Assembly: GCA_003169975.1 (NCBI GenBank)
Contig: PNAA01000034.1
Location: 1 to 64,000 of the forward strand
Source: Spartobacteria bacterium
GTDB lineage: Bacteria > Verrucomicrobiota > Verrucomicrobiia > Chthoniobacterales > UBA10450
DNA length: 64,000 nt
Direction: 5' to 3'
The first letter of the stretch is position 1; the number at the start of each line of letters is the position of its first letter. The position numbers were made by a program, and so were the translations under genes. This document shows, one piece after another, positions 17,713 to 27,480 of the stretch. The notes below the pieces were generated by a model. The model ran no database searches and was not told the DNA's origin. It saw only the letters and a list, made by a program, of their open reading frames with translations.

Positions 17713-18687
17713 ATGAAGTTGCGTCGATTTATGCTTTTTTTCGGGACCTGCTATCTCCTTCCCATGTTGTTGGCGGCCAGCGCCGCAGCCGCCGGGCCAT
17801 CGCTAAGTTGGACGCAGGTTTTTCCAGCCGCCTCTCCCACGGTGCGTTCTTATCTCGCCATGACCTACGACGACGCCAGCAAGAAGGTAATCGTCTTCGG
17901 TGGCTTCAATGGCACCGGATATCTGAACGATACCTGGACCTTTGACGGGACGACGTGGACGAAAGTGGACACCTCCGTCGCGCCGTCGGCGCGGACCAAT
18001 GCCCAGATGGCCTATGACCATCGCACCCGCAAGGTGGTTCTCTTCGGCGGCTATGATGGGAGAAATGACTTAGGTGACACCTGGCTTTGGGATGGCACGA
18101 CCTCAACCTGGGCGCAGGCCGAGCCCATTCATTCCCCCGAGGCCGTCACCGGGCCGATGGTCTTCACTGACCTCAATGGCCGCGTCGATGAGTTTGGCGG
18201 ATTCGCCGGTAATCTCTACGAGGGCGCAATGTGGCAATGGAGCGGCTCGGACTGGAGAGAATTGCATGCCGCCATGCTCCCGTACGCCCGGTCATCGTCA
18301 GCCGTAGGTGTGAACTATCAGACCAAGCAGATAGTCCTGTTCGGCGGTCTGGGTGATGTCAACCCAACCAACACCTGGACCTATAACGGCATGACGTGGA
18401 CGATGGAGTCTCCCGCCACTCAACCCCTCTTGGTTTATGCCAGCTCAGCTGTGTTTGATCCAAACCTGAACACCGTCATCCTCTTCGGTGGGGGCAGCGG
18501 CGGTATCGACCAGAACACAACCTGGTCGTGGACGGGATCGAACTGGGAGCAACTCTTCCCCGCGCAGTCACCAGGGCCGCGTGAAGGCGCCGGCATCGCC
18601 TATGATCCGGACCTCGGTCACACCATCATCTTCGGCGGACAAAACCGCGAAGTACCAATGGGCGACACTTGGGAGCTAGCGCCGTAA
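17713..18687 (+). CDS. Secreted Kelch-repeat protein
   Basis: 324 aa with a signal peptide (MKLRRFMLFFGTCYLLPMLL ... SAAAA). Five to six Kelch-type blades recur with the pattern VVLFGGxxG...NDTWTFDGTTW, for example VIVFGGFNG, VVLFGGYDG, IVLFGGLG, VILFGGGSG and TIIFGGQNR. A beta-propeller in the periplasm or outside the cell is expected. Binding partner unknown. It converges with arsS and is probably not part of that operon. Confidence 0.8.
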   Translation: MKLRRFMLFFGTCYLLPMLLAASAAAAGPSLSWTQVFPAASPTVRSYLAMTYDDASKKVIVFGGFNGTGYLNDTWTFDGTTWTKVDTSVAPSARTNAQMAYDHRTRKVVLFGGYDGRNDLGDTWLWDGTTSTWAQAEPIHSPEAVTGPMVFTDLNGRVDEFGGFAGNLYEGAMWQWSGSDWRELHAAMLPYARSSSAVGVNYQTKQIVLFGGLGDVNPTNTWTYNGMTWTMESPATQPLLVYASSAVFDPNLNTVILFGGGSGGIDQNTTWSWTGSNWEQLFPAQSPGPREGAGIAYDPDLGHTIIFGGQNREVPMGDTWELAP

Positions 18688-18738
18688 GGAGCGAGAAATT
18701 GCAGTGATCTTCGGGGCCACGCGCATCGGATCAGCCCC

Positions 18739-19713
18739 TTAGAGCAGAGCGCCGCCGCAGCTCGAGCCGGCGCCGGCGGTGCACCCGAAGCAGTGCTCGC
18801 CGGTCTGGATCTCGCGATGCTCGACGGCCGCGGGATCGATGTCCCAAAGATTGAGCGCACGATCTTCGTCGCGCCATTGCATCTTGAGCATCTGGTTGAA
18901 GTCGCAATCGAAGACTTCGCCGCGCCAGCTGACGTTGATCGTGTTGCGGCACATCAGGCCGTTTACCGTCGCCGGATTAAAGGCATCGTTGAGCAGGGCC
19001 ATGTAGTCGGCGAGTTGGCCGTTGTTTTTCAACCAGGAGGCGAAGCGCGCGATTGGCAGGTTCGTGATGGTGAAGAGCTGATTGAAAACGATCCCGAAAT
19101 GTTCTTGCAACTCGTGTTTGTATTCCGCTTCCAATTCCGCCTGCGGTCCCGGAAGGAAGGCGCCGTTTGGGTTGTAAACGAGATGCAGCGGGAGCGCCGG
19201 GTCAATTCCGTAGCCTAACGAATTCAAAAGCTGTAACCCCTTGATGCTGCCGTCGAAGACGCCTTCGCCGCGCTGCGCGTTGACGTTCTCCGGCGAATAG
19301 CAGGGCATCGAGGCGATGATCTCAATCCGGTGCTGCGCGAGGAATGGCGCGTAATCCTCAAACCCGGGCTCGAGCAGGATTGTCAGGTTGCAGCGATCGA
19401 TGATGTGCCGCGGCGGAGCGAGCGCCTTCAGGCGTTCGACGAGATACTTGAAATCGGGAATCATTTCCGGCGCGCCGCCGGTCAGGTCGACAGTCGGGAT
19501 GTCGGTCTTGGCGAGCCAATCGACCACTCGATCGATCGTTTCGCGGACCATGATTTCCTTGCGTTTCGGTCCGGCGTTCACGTGGCAGTGAATACAGGTG
19601 AGGTTGCAGAGCTTGCCGACGTTAATCTGCAGGATCTCCGTCCGGGTGTGACGCAGCGGGAGCGAGTGCTCGGCCAATTTGCGGGAAAAAATGTTGGTCC
19701 CGATTAAGTTCAT
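18739..19713 (-). CDS. arsS: Arsenosugar biosynthesis radical SAM protein ArsS
   Basis: 324 aa from MNLIGTNIFSRKLAEHSLPL at 19713. The radical SAM cluster motif is CNLTCIHC (CxxxCxxC), followed by DLTGGAPEM. The C-terminus carries extra cysteines for a second cluster (HCFGCTAGAGSSCGG). ArsS forms the 5'-deoxyadenosyl-arsenic bond after ArsM methylation, leading to arsenosugars. The start overlaps the stop of the phosphate transporter gene by ATGA, making it the last gene of the operon arsM-aquaporin-pit-arsS. A much longer frame upstream of the ATG is the antisense or overlap region and was not used. Confidence 0.88.
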   Translation of the reverse strand: MNLIGTNIFSRKLAEHSLPLRHTRTEILQINVGKLCNLTCIHCHVNAGPKRKEIMVRETIDRVVDWLAKTDIPTVDLTGGAPEMIPDFKYLVERLKALAPPRHIIDRCNLTILLEPGFEDYAPFLAQHRIEIIASMPCYSPENVNAQRGEGVFDGSIKGLQLLNSLGYGIDPALPLHLVYNPNGAFLPGPQAELEAEYKHELQEHFGIVFNQLFTITNLPIARFASWLKNNGQLADYMALLNDAFNPATVNGLMCRNTINVSWRGEVFDCDFNQMLKMQWRDEDRALNLWDIDPAAVEHREIQTGEHCFGCTAGAGSSCGGALL

Positions 19714-20831
19714 AGGTGACACAACAGGGCATAGGCACCCGCGCTGAGCAGGGCAGCGCACGGCAGAGTAACGACCCAGGAGAGCGCGATGTTGAACATT
19801 ACGCGCGGATGGGCCCGGCCGGTGGCAAGTCCGATCCCGAAGAGCGATCCGACCGAAACATGAGTCGTCGAGACCGGTAATCCGAAAAAACTGGCGGTGA
19901 TGACCAGAATCCCAGTGGCAAGATTTGCGGAAAATCCCTGGCCATGATTCAGCGCGGTGATTTTGTGGCTCATCGTTTCGGCGACTCGGCGCGATTGGAG
20001 CAGGCCACCGATTGCCATCGTCACCGCCACCGCGAAAAATCCCCAACGCATGTCGAGCGCCGGCCAGAGGATGAGTAGCGCGACGATCTTCGGAGTGTCA
20101 TTCAATCCGCGCGCGAAACTCACCACGCCGGCGCTGAGGAAATGCGCGCCGTCCATGATGCGCTGGGAGCCGATCCCGAGCATGGAACCGGCATAACGTT
20201 CCTCGCAGTTCTCCATTTCATCAACGGTCAGACTCATGGCGGGCAGCGCGGACTGCAGGGTGAGGATCGACGCTGGCTGCGGCTGCGCAACCACCCGCTC
20301 TTCGCAGCCCACACAGACGCACCACTCCTTCGTGATGCCGAGCGCGATCCGGGTGCTGCGCAGGATGATGTAAAGCAGACCGCCCAAAAGAATCGCCAGC
20401 ACCGGACTGAGGAGCAACGGAAGAACAAACCCTTGGCCGAGGGCCGAGAAATTCACCGCGCCGCCCACGGCTACGAGTCCGCTGCCGATAATCGCGCCCA
20501 TCAAACTGTGGGTCGTCGAAATGGGAAATCCCAGGCGCGTCGCCAGAATGACCGTAAGCGCCGCGCCAAGAGCAACCGCGAGGAGAAACGGCGCGGAACC
20601 GACGATCGCATCGGGGACGAGTCCTTTGTCGGAAAATTTTTTTAGCAGCGCCTGCGCGAGGAAAATAGCGGTGATCGATCCCGCGAAAGTGGTGAGCGTG
20701 GCCCAGGAGATGGCGGTTCGATAGCTCGCGGCTTTGCAGCCGAAGAGCGACGCCACGCCTTTGAAATTGTCGTTCGCGCCATTGGAGTAGGCGAGAAAGC
20801 AAGTCGCGAGGAAGAGAGCGAGGGCGATCAT
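19710..20831 (-). CDS. pit: Inorganic phosphate transporter, PiT family
   Basis: 373 aa, all membrane helices. The PiT signature appears twice: SNGANDNFKGVASLFG near the N-terminus with GFPISTTHSLMGAIIGS, and FARGLNDTPKIVALL with GLPVSTTHVSVGSLFG in the second half. PiT proteins move metal-phosphate with protons, and related proteins also carry arsenate. Overlaps by ATGA with genes on both sides show tight co-expression with arsenic genes. A role in replacing phosphate under arsenate stress, or in arsenate handling, is an inference from context. Confidence 0.88.
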   Translation of the reverse strand: MIALALFLATCFLAYSNGANDNFKGVASLFGCKAASYRTAISWATLTTFAGSITAIFLAQALLKKFSDKGLVPDAIVGSAPFLLAVALGAALTVILATRLGFPISTTHSLMGAIIGSGLVAVGGAVNFSALGQGFVLPLLLSPVLAILLGGLLYIILRSTRIALGITKEWCVCVGCEERVVAQPQPASILTLQSALPAMSLTVDEMENCEERYAGSMLGIGSQRIMDGAHFLSAGVVSFARGLNDTPKIVALLILWPALDMRWGFFAVAVTMAIGGLLQSRRVAETMSHKITALNHGQGFSANLATGILVITASFFGLPVSTTHVSVGSLFGIGLATGRAHPRVMFNIALSWVVTLPCAALLSAGAYALLCHL

Positions 20832-21706
20832 AAGCGGTAGGCGGCGCGGAAGAAAACGCGGTAGATGCCGCCGCCTAACAATCCTCCGACAATCGGTGCG
20901 ATGATGTAAACCGTCAGCCAGCCGGAGCCGTTGGCAGTGAAAGGGACACTCCGCCAGCCGGCCAGCGAGGAGAAAATGCGTGGCCCCAGATCGCGGGCCG
21001 GATTCAAACCAGCCATCGTTAGGGGACCGATCAGCGAAATGATCAGCGTGATCGTGAGGCCGATGGTCGCCGCGGTCAGGATTTGAGGACGGGAGGCGTT
21101 GCGTTCATCCGTCGAGCAGAAGATAACGAGCACAAGGATGGCGGTGCCGACCAGTTCAGCGCCAAAGGCGCGGCCGGGGGTCATCGTGGCCCGCGCTTCC
21201 TCGGTCAGCGCTTTTCCTCCGGGGTTGGGAAAATAGTCGCCGAAGACCATCGCGGTGGCTTCGCTGCCTTGCGCGCCGCGAATGATGCCGTGTTTTGCTT
21301 CATAGCCCGCGATCGCACCACCGAAGATGGAGTAAAGCAACGCCGCCGCAGCGAACGCGCCGATCATTTGCACCACGAGATAGGGAATTACCAGCCTAAC
21401 GGGAAAGCGCGACCAGGCCGCCGAGGCGATCGTGACCGCGGGATTCAAGTGCGCGCTGCTCAGCGAACCGGTCAAATAAATGGCGGTCGCAATGCCGATT
21501 CCCCACACGATCGCCACCTGAAAAACGCCCACTTGCGCGCCGGTCGCGACCGCGGCGCAGACGCTTCCACAACCGAAGAAGACGAGCAAGAACGTCCCGA
21601 AGAATTCACCGATCGCCCACTTCGGAACCGGCGTGTGCGCGACTTCGATTTCCGCGCTGACATGCGGCGGCGGCTCCGGGCGCGTTGCTCGGATGGTTTC
21701 GCTCAT
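20828..21706 (-). CDS. Aquaglyceroporin-type MIP channel (AqpS-like)
   Basis: 292 aa with six membrane helices and both pore NPA motifs, SAHLNPAVTIA in the first half and AGLNPARDLGPR in the second. The Asp after the second NPAR is typical of glycerol-type channels rather than water channels. An extended N-terminus of about 28 residues precedes the first helix. Aquaglyceroporins conduct uncharged As(OH)3, and AqpS replaces an arsenite pump in the Sinorhizobium meliloti ars operon. The position between arsM and pit supports an arsenite or methylarsenite channel. Confidence 0.85.
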   Translation of the reverse strand: MSETIRATRPEPPPHVSAEIEVAHTPVPKWAIGEFFGTFLLVFFGCGSVCAAVATGAQVGVFQVAIVWGIGIATAIYLTGSLSSAHLNPAVTIASAAWSRFPVRLVIPYLVVQMIGAFAAAALLYSIFGGAIAGYEAKHGIIRGAQGSEATAMVFGDYFPNPGGKALTEEARATMTPGRAFGAELVGTAILVLVIFCSTDERNASRPQILTAATIGLTITLIISLIGPLTMAGLNPARDLGPRIFSSLAGWRSVPFTANGSGWLTVYIIAPIVGGLLGGGIYRVFFRAAYRL

Positions 21707-21718
21707 AGCAACGCTCTC

Positions 21719-22873
21719 TTAGCAGCAGCTTCCGCCGTCGCAGCAGCTGCTCGCTTCCGTCGTGACCTTGTAGTCCTGCCCCTTGGTTTCCTTGGGGTGA
21801 CGCCGGGCGGTGTGCGAACAGTCGAACGGCTTCGCTTCGCCTAACGGAATGTCGGTCAGCGGCTCAACGAACTCGAAGAATTCGCGATACGGCGCCTTGC
21901 AATAGAGGTTGTAGGTCTTGTCACAAACTGCGTAGCGCACTGCGCGCTCCATCCGGTGATTGTCGTCGTCCAGCACTTCGCGGAACGGCCCGCGATAGAT
22001 CACGGCCTGGTTGCGCTCGAAACAAGGGCCTTGTTTGCCTTTAAAGGCCTCAATCGTGACGGAGCGAAATTCGATTCCCTCGACCGTCTGCCACGGCTGC
22101 TCGTCGCGTTTCAGAATCTGGATTCCATAAAAGCCGGCTTCGCTGAACGCCTGCAGGAAACCTTCCTCGGTCAACGCGCCCGAGATGCAGCCACTCCAGA
22201 GTTCCGGATCGTTCTGCAGATGTTCCGGGACCTCTTCGTCGGAAACGATGTCGGCGATGACGGCGCGGCCACCTTTTTTCAGGACGCGGAAAATTTCTTC
22301 AAACAACTGCTTTTTCGATTTCGGCTCGACGAGATTGAGCACGCAGTTGGAGACGACCACATCCACGGAGTCCGTCGCGACCAGCGGATGCTTGACCCGC
22401 AAATCCTGGGCGAGCTCGTCCGCGCGCAGAAAGGAAGCCGCGTCGGTGATCGGCCGCGCTTGCAATTCCGCATCGAGCTTCTCGAGATCGAGCGCCAGGT
22501 CCTGGATGCGGCCTTTGCGAAACTCGACGTTGCTGTAGCCGATCCGCTCAGCGACAATCGGCGCATTCGTGCGCGCGACGTTCAGCATCTCGTCCGTCAT
22601 GTCGATGCCGATCACCTTTCCGTTAGGCCCGACGACCTGTGCGGCGATGAAGCAGATCTTTCCGGTGCCGCTGCCGAGGTCGAGCACTGTCTCGTTTTCG
22701 CGCAGATATCTGCTTGGGTCTCCGCACCCGTAGTCGCGCTCGATCACCTCCTGCGGAATGACCTTGAGATATTCCTGGTTGTAATCGACCGGGCAACAAA
22801 GCTTCGCTTCGGCGGCCTTGGCCCCGGCGGCGTAGCGTTCCCTGACGGCAGTTTCGGCGTTGATCGTACTCAT
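21719..22873 (-). CDS. arsM: Arsenite S-adenosylmethionine methyltransferase ArsM
   Basis: 384 aa from [20 protein letters not shown]. The SAM-binding motif is [20 protein letters not shown]. Conserved ArsM cysteines appear in [16 protein letters not shown] and [11 protein letters not shown]-terminal extension ends in [10 protein letters not shown], a probable As(III)-binding tail. ArsM methylates arsenite stepwise to methylated arsenicals. It is the first gene of the operon and is divergent from the Cys-rich protein gene at 23001; the promoter should lie in 22874-23000. Longer in-frame starts upstream would run into that intergenic region and are not preferred. Confidence 0.93.
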   Translation of the reverse strand: MSTINAETAVRERYAAGAKAAEAKLCCPVDYNQEYLKVIPQEVIERDYGCGDPSRYLRENETVLDLGSGTGKICFIAAQVVGPNGKVIGIDMTDEMLNVARTNAPIVAERIGYSNVEFRKGRIQDLALDLEKLDAELQARPITDAASFLRADELAQDLRVKHPLVATDSVDVVVSNCVLNLVEPKSKKQLFEEIFRVLKKGGRAVIADIVSDEEVPEHLQNDPELWSGCISGALTEEGFLQAFSEAGFYGIQILKRDEQPWQTVEGIEFRSVTIEAFKGKQGPCFERNQAVIYRGPFREVLDDDNHRMERAVRYAVCDKTYNLYCKAPYREFFEFVEPLTDIPLGEAKPFDCSHTARRHPKETKGQDYKVTTEASSCCDGGSCC

Positions 22874-23000
22874 GTTCGTGACGTGGCTTCGATTGGTTAT
22901 CGGTTGGAATTGATAGGAGGCGTGCCTCGCCCGCCTGATTCCATCGGTCCGCGAGAAAAACTCCTCCAGCGCATGTGCTACGCTCGGCATACGAGAAAGG

Positions 23001-23522
23001 ATGCCGCGCGGCAAGATTTTAAAGGGGCGGACGCCACGCGGCCGGCGGCGAGCGATTGACGCGGACGGCTTTTGGGGGCAGAAACAGAGCGTGTTGCGCG
23101 CGCGTCGAGCCCTGGCCTTTCGTTGGGTAACCGTGACGCTGGCCGCGGTCTCCTGGCTCGCGGTTTCAAATCACTGTGCCCTCGGCCTGGCGGCGATCGA
23201 GACGCATCAGGCAGAGGCCCTGGCCGCGCACGACTGCTGTGCCAGCGACGTCCCGGCCCAACCAAAACCGACCAGGGATTCGTCGACTCCATGTTGCAAA
23301 ACCCTGCAGGCGGTCTCAGCGAGCCCAGGCAAATCTTTCGACACCAACGTCACGACTATCGTTAGCGCGCCGCTTGATTTTATCACGGCCATCGTCGCGC
23401 GGCCGCGAGCGTCGAGGGTCGCACATCGCTTCCTCGATACCGGACCACCGGGCCGCCTAACGTTCGCTGAGTCAGTCTTGCAGCGGAGCATTCTCGCGCA
23501 TGCTCCGCCCTTCTTCAGCTAA
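23001..23522 (+). CDS. Small secreted Cys/His protein of the copper locus
   Basis: 173 aa with a basic N-terminus and one hydrophobic segment (RWVTVTLAAVSWLAVSNHCALG), then paired cysteines (AAHDCCASDVPAQ, STPCCKTLQAV). It resembles small periplasmic proteins that precede Cus/Czc efflux genes, and a second such protein lies at 47921 directly before cusC. Periplasmic metal binding is a reasonable inference. The true start could be internal, at a GTG near 23090. Function unproven. Confidence 0.55.
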   Translation: MPRGKILKGRTPRGRRRAIDADGFWGQKQSVLRARRALAFRWVTVTLAAVSWLAVSNHCALGLAAIETHQAEALAAHDCCASDVPAQPKPTRDSSTPCCKTLQAVSASPGKSFDTNVTTIVSAPLDFITAIVARPRASRVAHRFLDTGPPGRLTFAESVLQRSILAHAPPFFS

Positions 23523-23638
23523 CGACCTGGCTGGCTCGCCAGTCGCGAGCGGCTCTCACGGTCGATGCGTCGGGTGCACGATGGCAGGTGCCATCGGTCG
23601 GCACGCGCTTTTGCTCTCTGGTTCCAATCCCATTTCTT

Positions 23639-24027
23639 ATGCTGACAAATTTCAAATTTCGAAGAGCCTGCTCCGCAGGCGCAAGCATGACGGTCTCGTG
23701 GCTGAGCGGTTGCGCGGTTGACTTGCCATCTTCACCCGCGTCGAATCCCGCCGACGCCAATGCCCCGGCAGCGGTCACGACGCCCTTCCGTCCGACGTTG
23801 CTCGCGACTTCGCGCACATTTCTTTCCCTGGCGGCCGACGAGCGCGAGCGGGCTGCGCAGCAAATGGATCTGGGCAAGACGAAATCCTCCGCCGCGGAGC
23901 TGCTGCCGAAACTTATCTTACCTGCCCGATGCACCCCGAAATCAAGGAAGCGAGACCGGGCAACTGCCCGATTTGCGGGATGAAGCTAATCAAGAAATCA
24001 GCCGCCGCGAAAGGAGCGAAGCCATGA
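23639..24027 (+). pseudogene. Heavy-metal-binding-domain lipoprotein, frameshifted
   Basis: The first frame starts MLTNFKFRRACSAGASMTVS with a lipobox WLSGC and runs to about 23900. The rest of the protein is in another frame: ETYLTCPMHPEIKEARPGNC then PICGMKL, the HMBD metal-binding domain (TCPMHPEI...PICGMKL). It ends at TGA 24025-24027, overlapping the next start by ATGA. A one-base deletion between roughly 23870 and 23905 explains the break. It could be a pseudogene or an assembly error. The intact form would be a periplasmic copper-binding lipoprotein. Confidence 0.6.
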
Positions 24028-25400
24028 GGGCACGATTGATTCTGTCGACGGTTGCTTTGCTCGCGACCGGCTGCGCCACTCCGAAAGCATCGTTCGACCG
24101 CGTGCAATCGACCGTGGGAGAGCGGACGGGAAATCGCGTGAATTGGAATCGGGGCGGCCCGGAAGACGCGCAAATCGAGCAGGGCGTACAAACGCTATTG
24201 CGCGGTGAGCTGACCGCAGAACGCGCGGTGCAGGTCGCGTTCCTGAATAATCGCGAACTACAGGCGCGCTTCGAGGAAATCGGCATCGCGCAGGCCGACG
24301 TGATTCAAGCCGGGCTGATCAGTAATCCGAATTTCGCCGCCAGCTTCCGGTTTCCCAATCGGCCGCCCTCGGGAACAAACATCGAGTATTCCATCGCGCA
24401 GAATTTCATCGAACTGCTCATGCGGCCGCTCCGGCAACGCATTGCCCAAGCGCAATTGGCCCAGACCGAGATACACGTCGCCGATGAAGTGCTAAAGCTG
24501 GCGGCGGAAGTGAAAATCGCGTTTTACACCGCACAGGCGCGGCGGCAAATGCTCGATCGGTTGCGCGTGATCTCCGAGACAAACGAGACCGCCGCGGAAT
24601 TTACCAAGCGGCTCCATGACGCGGGCAACACCAGCGACTTGGAACTGGCCAATCAACAGGGAACTTATGAGCAGTCGCGCCTCGAAGGGGCGCAAACCGA
24701 ACTCCAACTTCGGCGGGATCGCGAGCGGCTCAATCGTCTGCTCGGGCTTTGGGGTTCCAACACCAACTGGACGATGGGCGATCATCTTCCGGAATTGCCG
24801 GCGCGTGAAGTGTCGCTGCAACATCTGGAAGCGCGCGCGATCGCACAAAGACTCGACCTGCAGGCCGCGCGCCTCCGCGTCGACCTCATCGGTCAATCGC
24901 TCGCCTTGCGCACGAAGACCCGCTATGTGCCCGCTGAGATAAAGATCGGAGTTGATACCGAACGCGAAGCGGATGGCCAACGCGTGACCGGACCAACTCT
25001 CGACCTGGAGCTGCCGATCTTTAACCAAGGCCAGGGCGAGATCGCGAAATTAGCCGCGCAATATCGTCAGGCGCAGCGCGAGCTGGAAGCGATGGCGGTC
25101 AACATCCGTTCCGAAGTGCGGGAAGCGCGTGACCAGCTGGTTGCGGGGCGCGATCTCACATCCTACATCGGGAAACGCCTCCTCCCGACCCAGCAAGAAG
25201 CGCTTCATCTCACGCTCCAGCAATACAACTTCATGCTCAAAGGCGCCTATGACTTGTTGCTCGCCAAGCAAAACGAAGTCGCCGCCGAACGCAGTTACAT
25301 CGAAGCCTGGCGCGATTATTGGATCGCGCGCGCTGAGTTGGAGCGCGCCGTGGGCGGCAATCTCATCGGCAAGACCTTTGTCGATCAAAGCAAACGCTAA
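24024..25400 (+). CDS. TolC-type outer membrane efflux lipoprotein (CusC-like)
   Basis: About 458 aa from the ATG at 24024, with a lipobox (LLATGCATPK). The protein is long and alpha-helical with two OEP halves. The first half has ERAVQVAFLNNRELQARFEE, and the second repeats the pattern around QRLDLQAARLRVD. This is the outer membrane channel class that pairs with RND pumps, but no RND gene adjoins it here; the multicopper oxidase gene follows after 9 bp. It may work with the oxidase in copper handling or with the CusBA pump encoded 25 kb away. Confidence 0.82.
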   Translation: MRARLILSTVALLATGCATPKASFDRVQSTVGERTGNRVNWNRGGPEDAQIEQGVQTLLRGELTAERAVQVAFLNNRELQARFEEIGIAQADVIQAGLISNPNFAASFRFPNRPPSGTNIEYSIAQNFIELLMRPLRQRIAQAQLAQTEIHVADEVLKLAAEVKIAFYTAQARRQMLDRLRVISETNETAAEFTKRLHDAGNTSDLELANQQGTYEQSRLEGAQTELQLRRDRERLNRLLGLWGSNTNWTMGDHLPELPAREVSLQHLEARAIAQRLDLQAARLRVDLIGQSLALRTKTRYVPAEIKIGVDTEREADGQRVTGPTLDLELPIFNQGQGEIAKLAAQYRQAQRELEAMAVNIRSEVREARDQLVAGRDLTSYIGKRLLPTQQEALHLTLQQYNFMLKGAYDLLLAKQNEVAAERSYIEAWRDYWIARAELERAVGGNLIGKTFVDQSKR

Positions 25401-25409
25401 CTACACACC

Positions 25410-26729
25410 ATGATTACACGACGAAAATTCTTCTCCGGCGCCGCCGCCTTGGTCGGTGCGTCCGCGCTCGCGCAACGCATCGCCGGCGGAACGCAGTTAC
25501 TCGCCGCGCAAACTCCGGGAACCCAGGCGCCCGGCAACAACGCAAACTACCGACCAGTCGTCACACCTAACGGATCCAGTCTTCCCTGGATCATGAAGGG
25601 CGGCGTCAAAGAATTTCACCTTATTGCTGAGCCAGTGAAACGCGAATTCGCGCCCGGCATGATGGTGAACTGCTGGGGTTACAATGGGCAGACCCCCGGC
25701 CCAACGATCGAAGCGGTGGAAGGCGACCGTATCCGCGTCCTGGTGACGAACAAGCTCCCGGAGCCCACAACGGTGCACTGGCACGGCTTCATTCTGCCTA
25801 ACGGCATGGACGGCGTCGGCGGCGTCACCCAGAAACACATTCCGCCGGGCGAGACTTATGCTTACGAATTTACCCTCCGGCAGCATGGCGCCCAGATGTA
25901 TCACCCGCATTCCGACGAGATGACGCAAATGGCCATGGGCATGGAGGGCTTCTTCATCATCCACCCCAAAGAAGGATATCCGCAGCCGGTCGATCGCCAT
26001 TTTCTTATTTTTTTGCAGGAATGGGCGATCGAGCCCGGCACTTTCACGCCCAATCCGAATGTCATGACTGACTTCAATATCTTCACTTTTAACAGCCGAG
26101 TCTGGCCGGGGACTAACCCGCTTGTGATCAGGCGGAACGAGCGTGTCCGCATCAGCTTCGCCAACCTCAGCATGGATAGTCACCCCATTCATTTCCACGG
26201 ACATCGTTGGTGGGTTGTGGAAACGGACGGAGGGCCAATTCCCAAGAGCGGCTGGTGGCCGGAAGCGACCGTAAATGTTCCGCCCGGCACAACTCGGACC
26301 GTCGAATTCGTCGCCGATAACCCGGGCGACTGGCCGCTGCATTGCCACAAGAATCATCACGCCATGAATGCGATGAGCCACAATATTCCCAACGTCATCG
26401 GCACCGACCAGAAGGGCGTGGCCCAGAAGATTGGCAAACTCGTTCCCGGCTACATGGCCATGGGTGAAACTGGCATGCACGACGTGACAGAGATGGAGGG
26501 GATGATGCCCAGACCAAGAAACACCCTTCCAATGATGACTGGTGCCGGCCAATTCGGACCGATCGAAATGGGCGGCATGTTCACGCTTCTGAAAGTGCGT
26601 GACGGGATCACTACCTATGACGATCCGGGCTGGTATCAGAACCCACCTGGCACGGTCGCGTCATCGGTTGCCGGCCCTGGATCATCTAACGAAAAGCTAA
26701 AGGAACCCGGGCACCACGATCACTCTTGA
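25410..26729 (+). CDS. Tat-exported multicopper oxidase
   Basis: 439 aa starting with a twin-arginine signal (MITRRKFFSGAAALVGASAL). All four copper-ligand boxes are present: HWHG, YHPHSDE, HPIHFHGH and LHCHKNHHAM. The last has the type-1 copper Cys-His pair, with Met-rich sequence around it (TQMAMGMEG, MAMGETGMHD). Such CopA/CueO-like periplasmic oxidases convert Cu(I) to Cu(II) in copper tolerance. The gene is directly downstream of the TolC-type gene. The second ligand box is HPH rather than the more usual HSH. Confidence 0.9.
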   Translation: MITRRKFFSGAAALVGASALAQRIAGGTQLLAAQTPGTQAPGNNANYRPVVTPNGSSLPWIMKGGVKEFHLIAEPVKREFAPGMMVNCWGYNGQTPGPTIEAVEGDRIRVLVTNKLPEPTTVHWHGFILPNGMDGVGGVTQKHIPPGETYAYEFTLRQHGAQMYHPHSDEMTQMAMGMEGFFIIHPKEGYPQPVDRHFLIFLQEWAIEPGTFTPNPNVMTDFNIFTFNSRVWPGTNPLVIRRNERVRISFANLSMDSHPIHFHGHRWWVVETDGGPIPKSGWWPEATVNVPPGTTRTVEFVADNPGDWPLHCHKNHHAMNAMSHNIPNVIGTDQKGVAQKIGKLVPGYMAMGETGMHDVTEMEGMMPRPRNTLPMMTGAGQFGPIEMGGMFTLLKVRDGITTYDDPGWYQNPPGTVASSVAGPGSSNEKLKEPGHHDHS

Positions 26730-26921
26730 AAAGTTGTTCTGGTGATTCGTTGGGCTCGGACGTTATCATTTCGGTCCGGTAGTGCACCTCTCAGGTTCCC
26801 GAGGATTTTGATTGGTGCTTGCTCGGCTGTCGGTTAAACCTCCATCGTTCAACAACTTCATCGAAGGGAACCTGGTGCGATTACTACTGCTAAACTGCTT
26901 GTTTCGCCGTCCTGCCAATGA

Positions 26922-27313
26922 ATGCGCTCCTCGCGCAAGCCGGTTACTACCAAACAAACGCCCGCGCCCCAGGCGGCCAGTCCGATCTTCCTGATCATTT
27001 CGCTGGCCATCGTTGTCCTGATGATCGCGGCGATGTGGAAAGTCTTCAGCAAAGCCGGGCAGCCGGGCTGGGCTTCTATCATCCCGATCTATAATCTTAC
27101 GTATAGTGCAAGTTCGCCGGCCGCCCCGGTTGGTGGTAGATCTTGATGCTGATCCCGTTAGTTAATCTCATCATCTTCATCATCGTCTGCATCGACATCG
27201 CCAAGAGTTTTGGCGAGGGTTTCGGTTTGGGACGGTTGTTTCTCGGATTCATCTTTTACCCGATCCTTGGTTTCGGCAGCGCTCAGTATCAAGGTCCCTC
27301 GGCGGGTGGCTGA
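26922..27313 (+). pseudogene. DUF5684-type small membrane protein, broken
   Basis: The first part reads ASPIFLIISLAIVVLMIAAM and WKVFSKAGQPGWASIIPIYN, then shifts frame near 27100. The remainder (ILMLIPLVNLIIFIIVCIDI, then AKSFGEGFGLG and FYPILGFGSAQYQGP) is in another frame and is preceded by two in-frame TAG codons where Trp or similar would be expected. One indel and at least one nonsense change make this a decayed gene rather than a simple sequencing slip. The family is a small integral membrane protein of unknown role. Confidence 0.6.
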
Positions 27314-27480
27314 TAGGCTGCGGCCTAAAGAGACGCCCCACAGCCAGGCGAATGCTTGGTTCCGGAGCCGGCGACCCGCTATTCGCTTCGGGGAATGCAT
27401 GTTTCCAGCGGCAATCAGGGAGTAGCTTGCCGGCAAGAGCCGCTTTCCCCTCACCGGAGAGGCCGAGTCTGGTGGAACCG

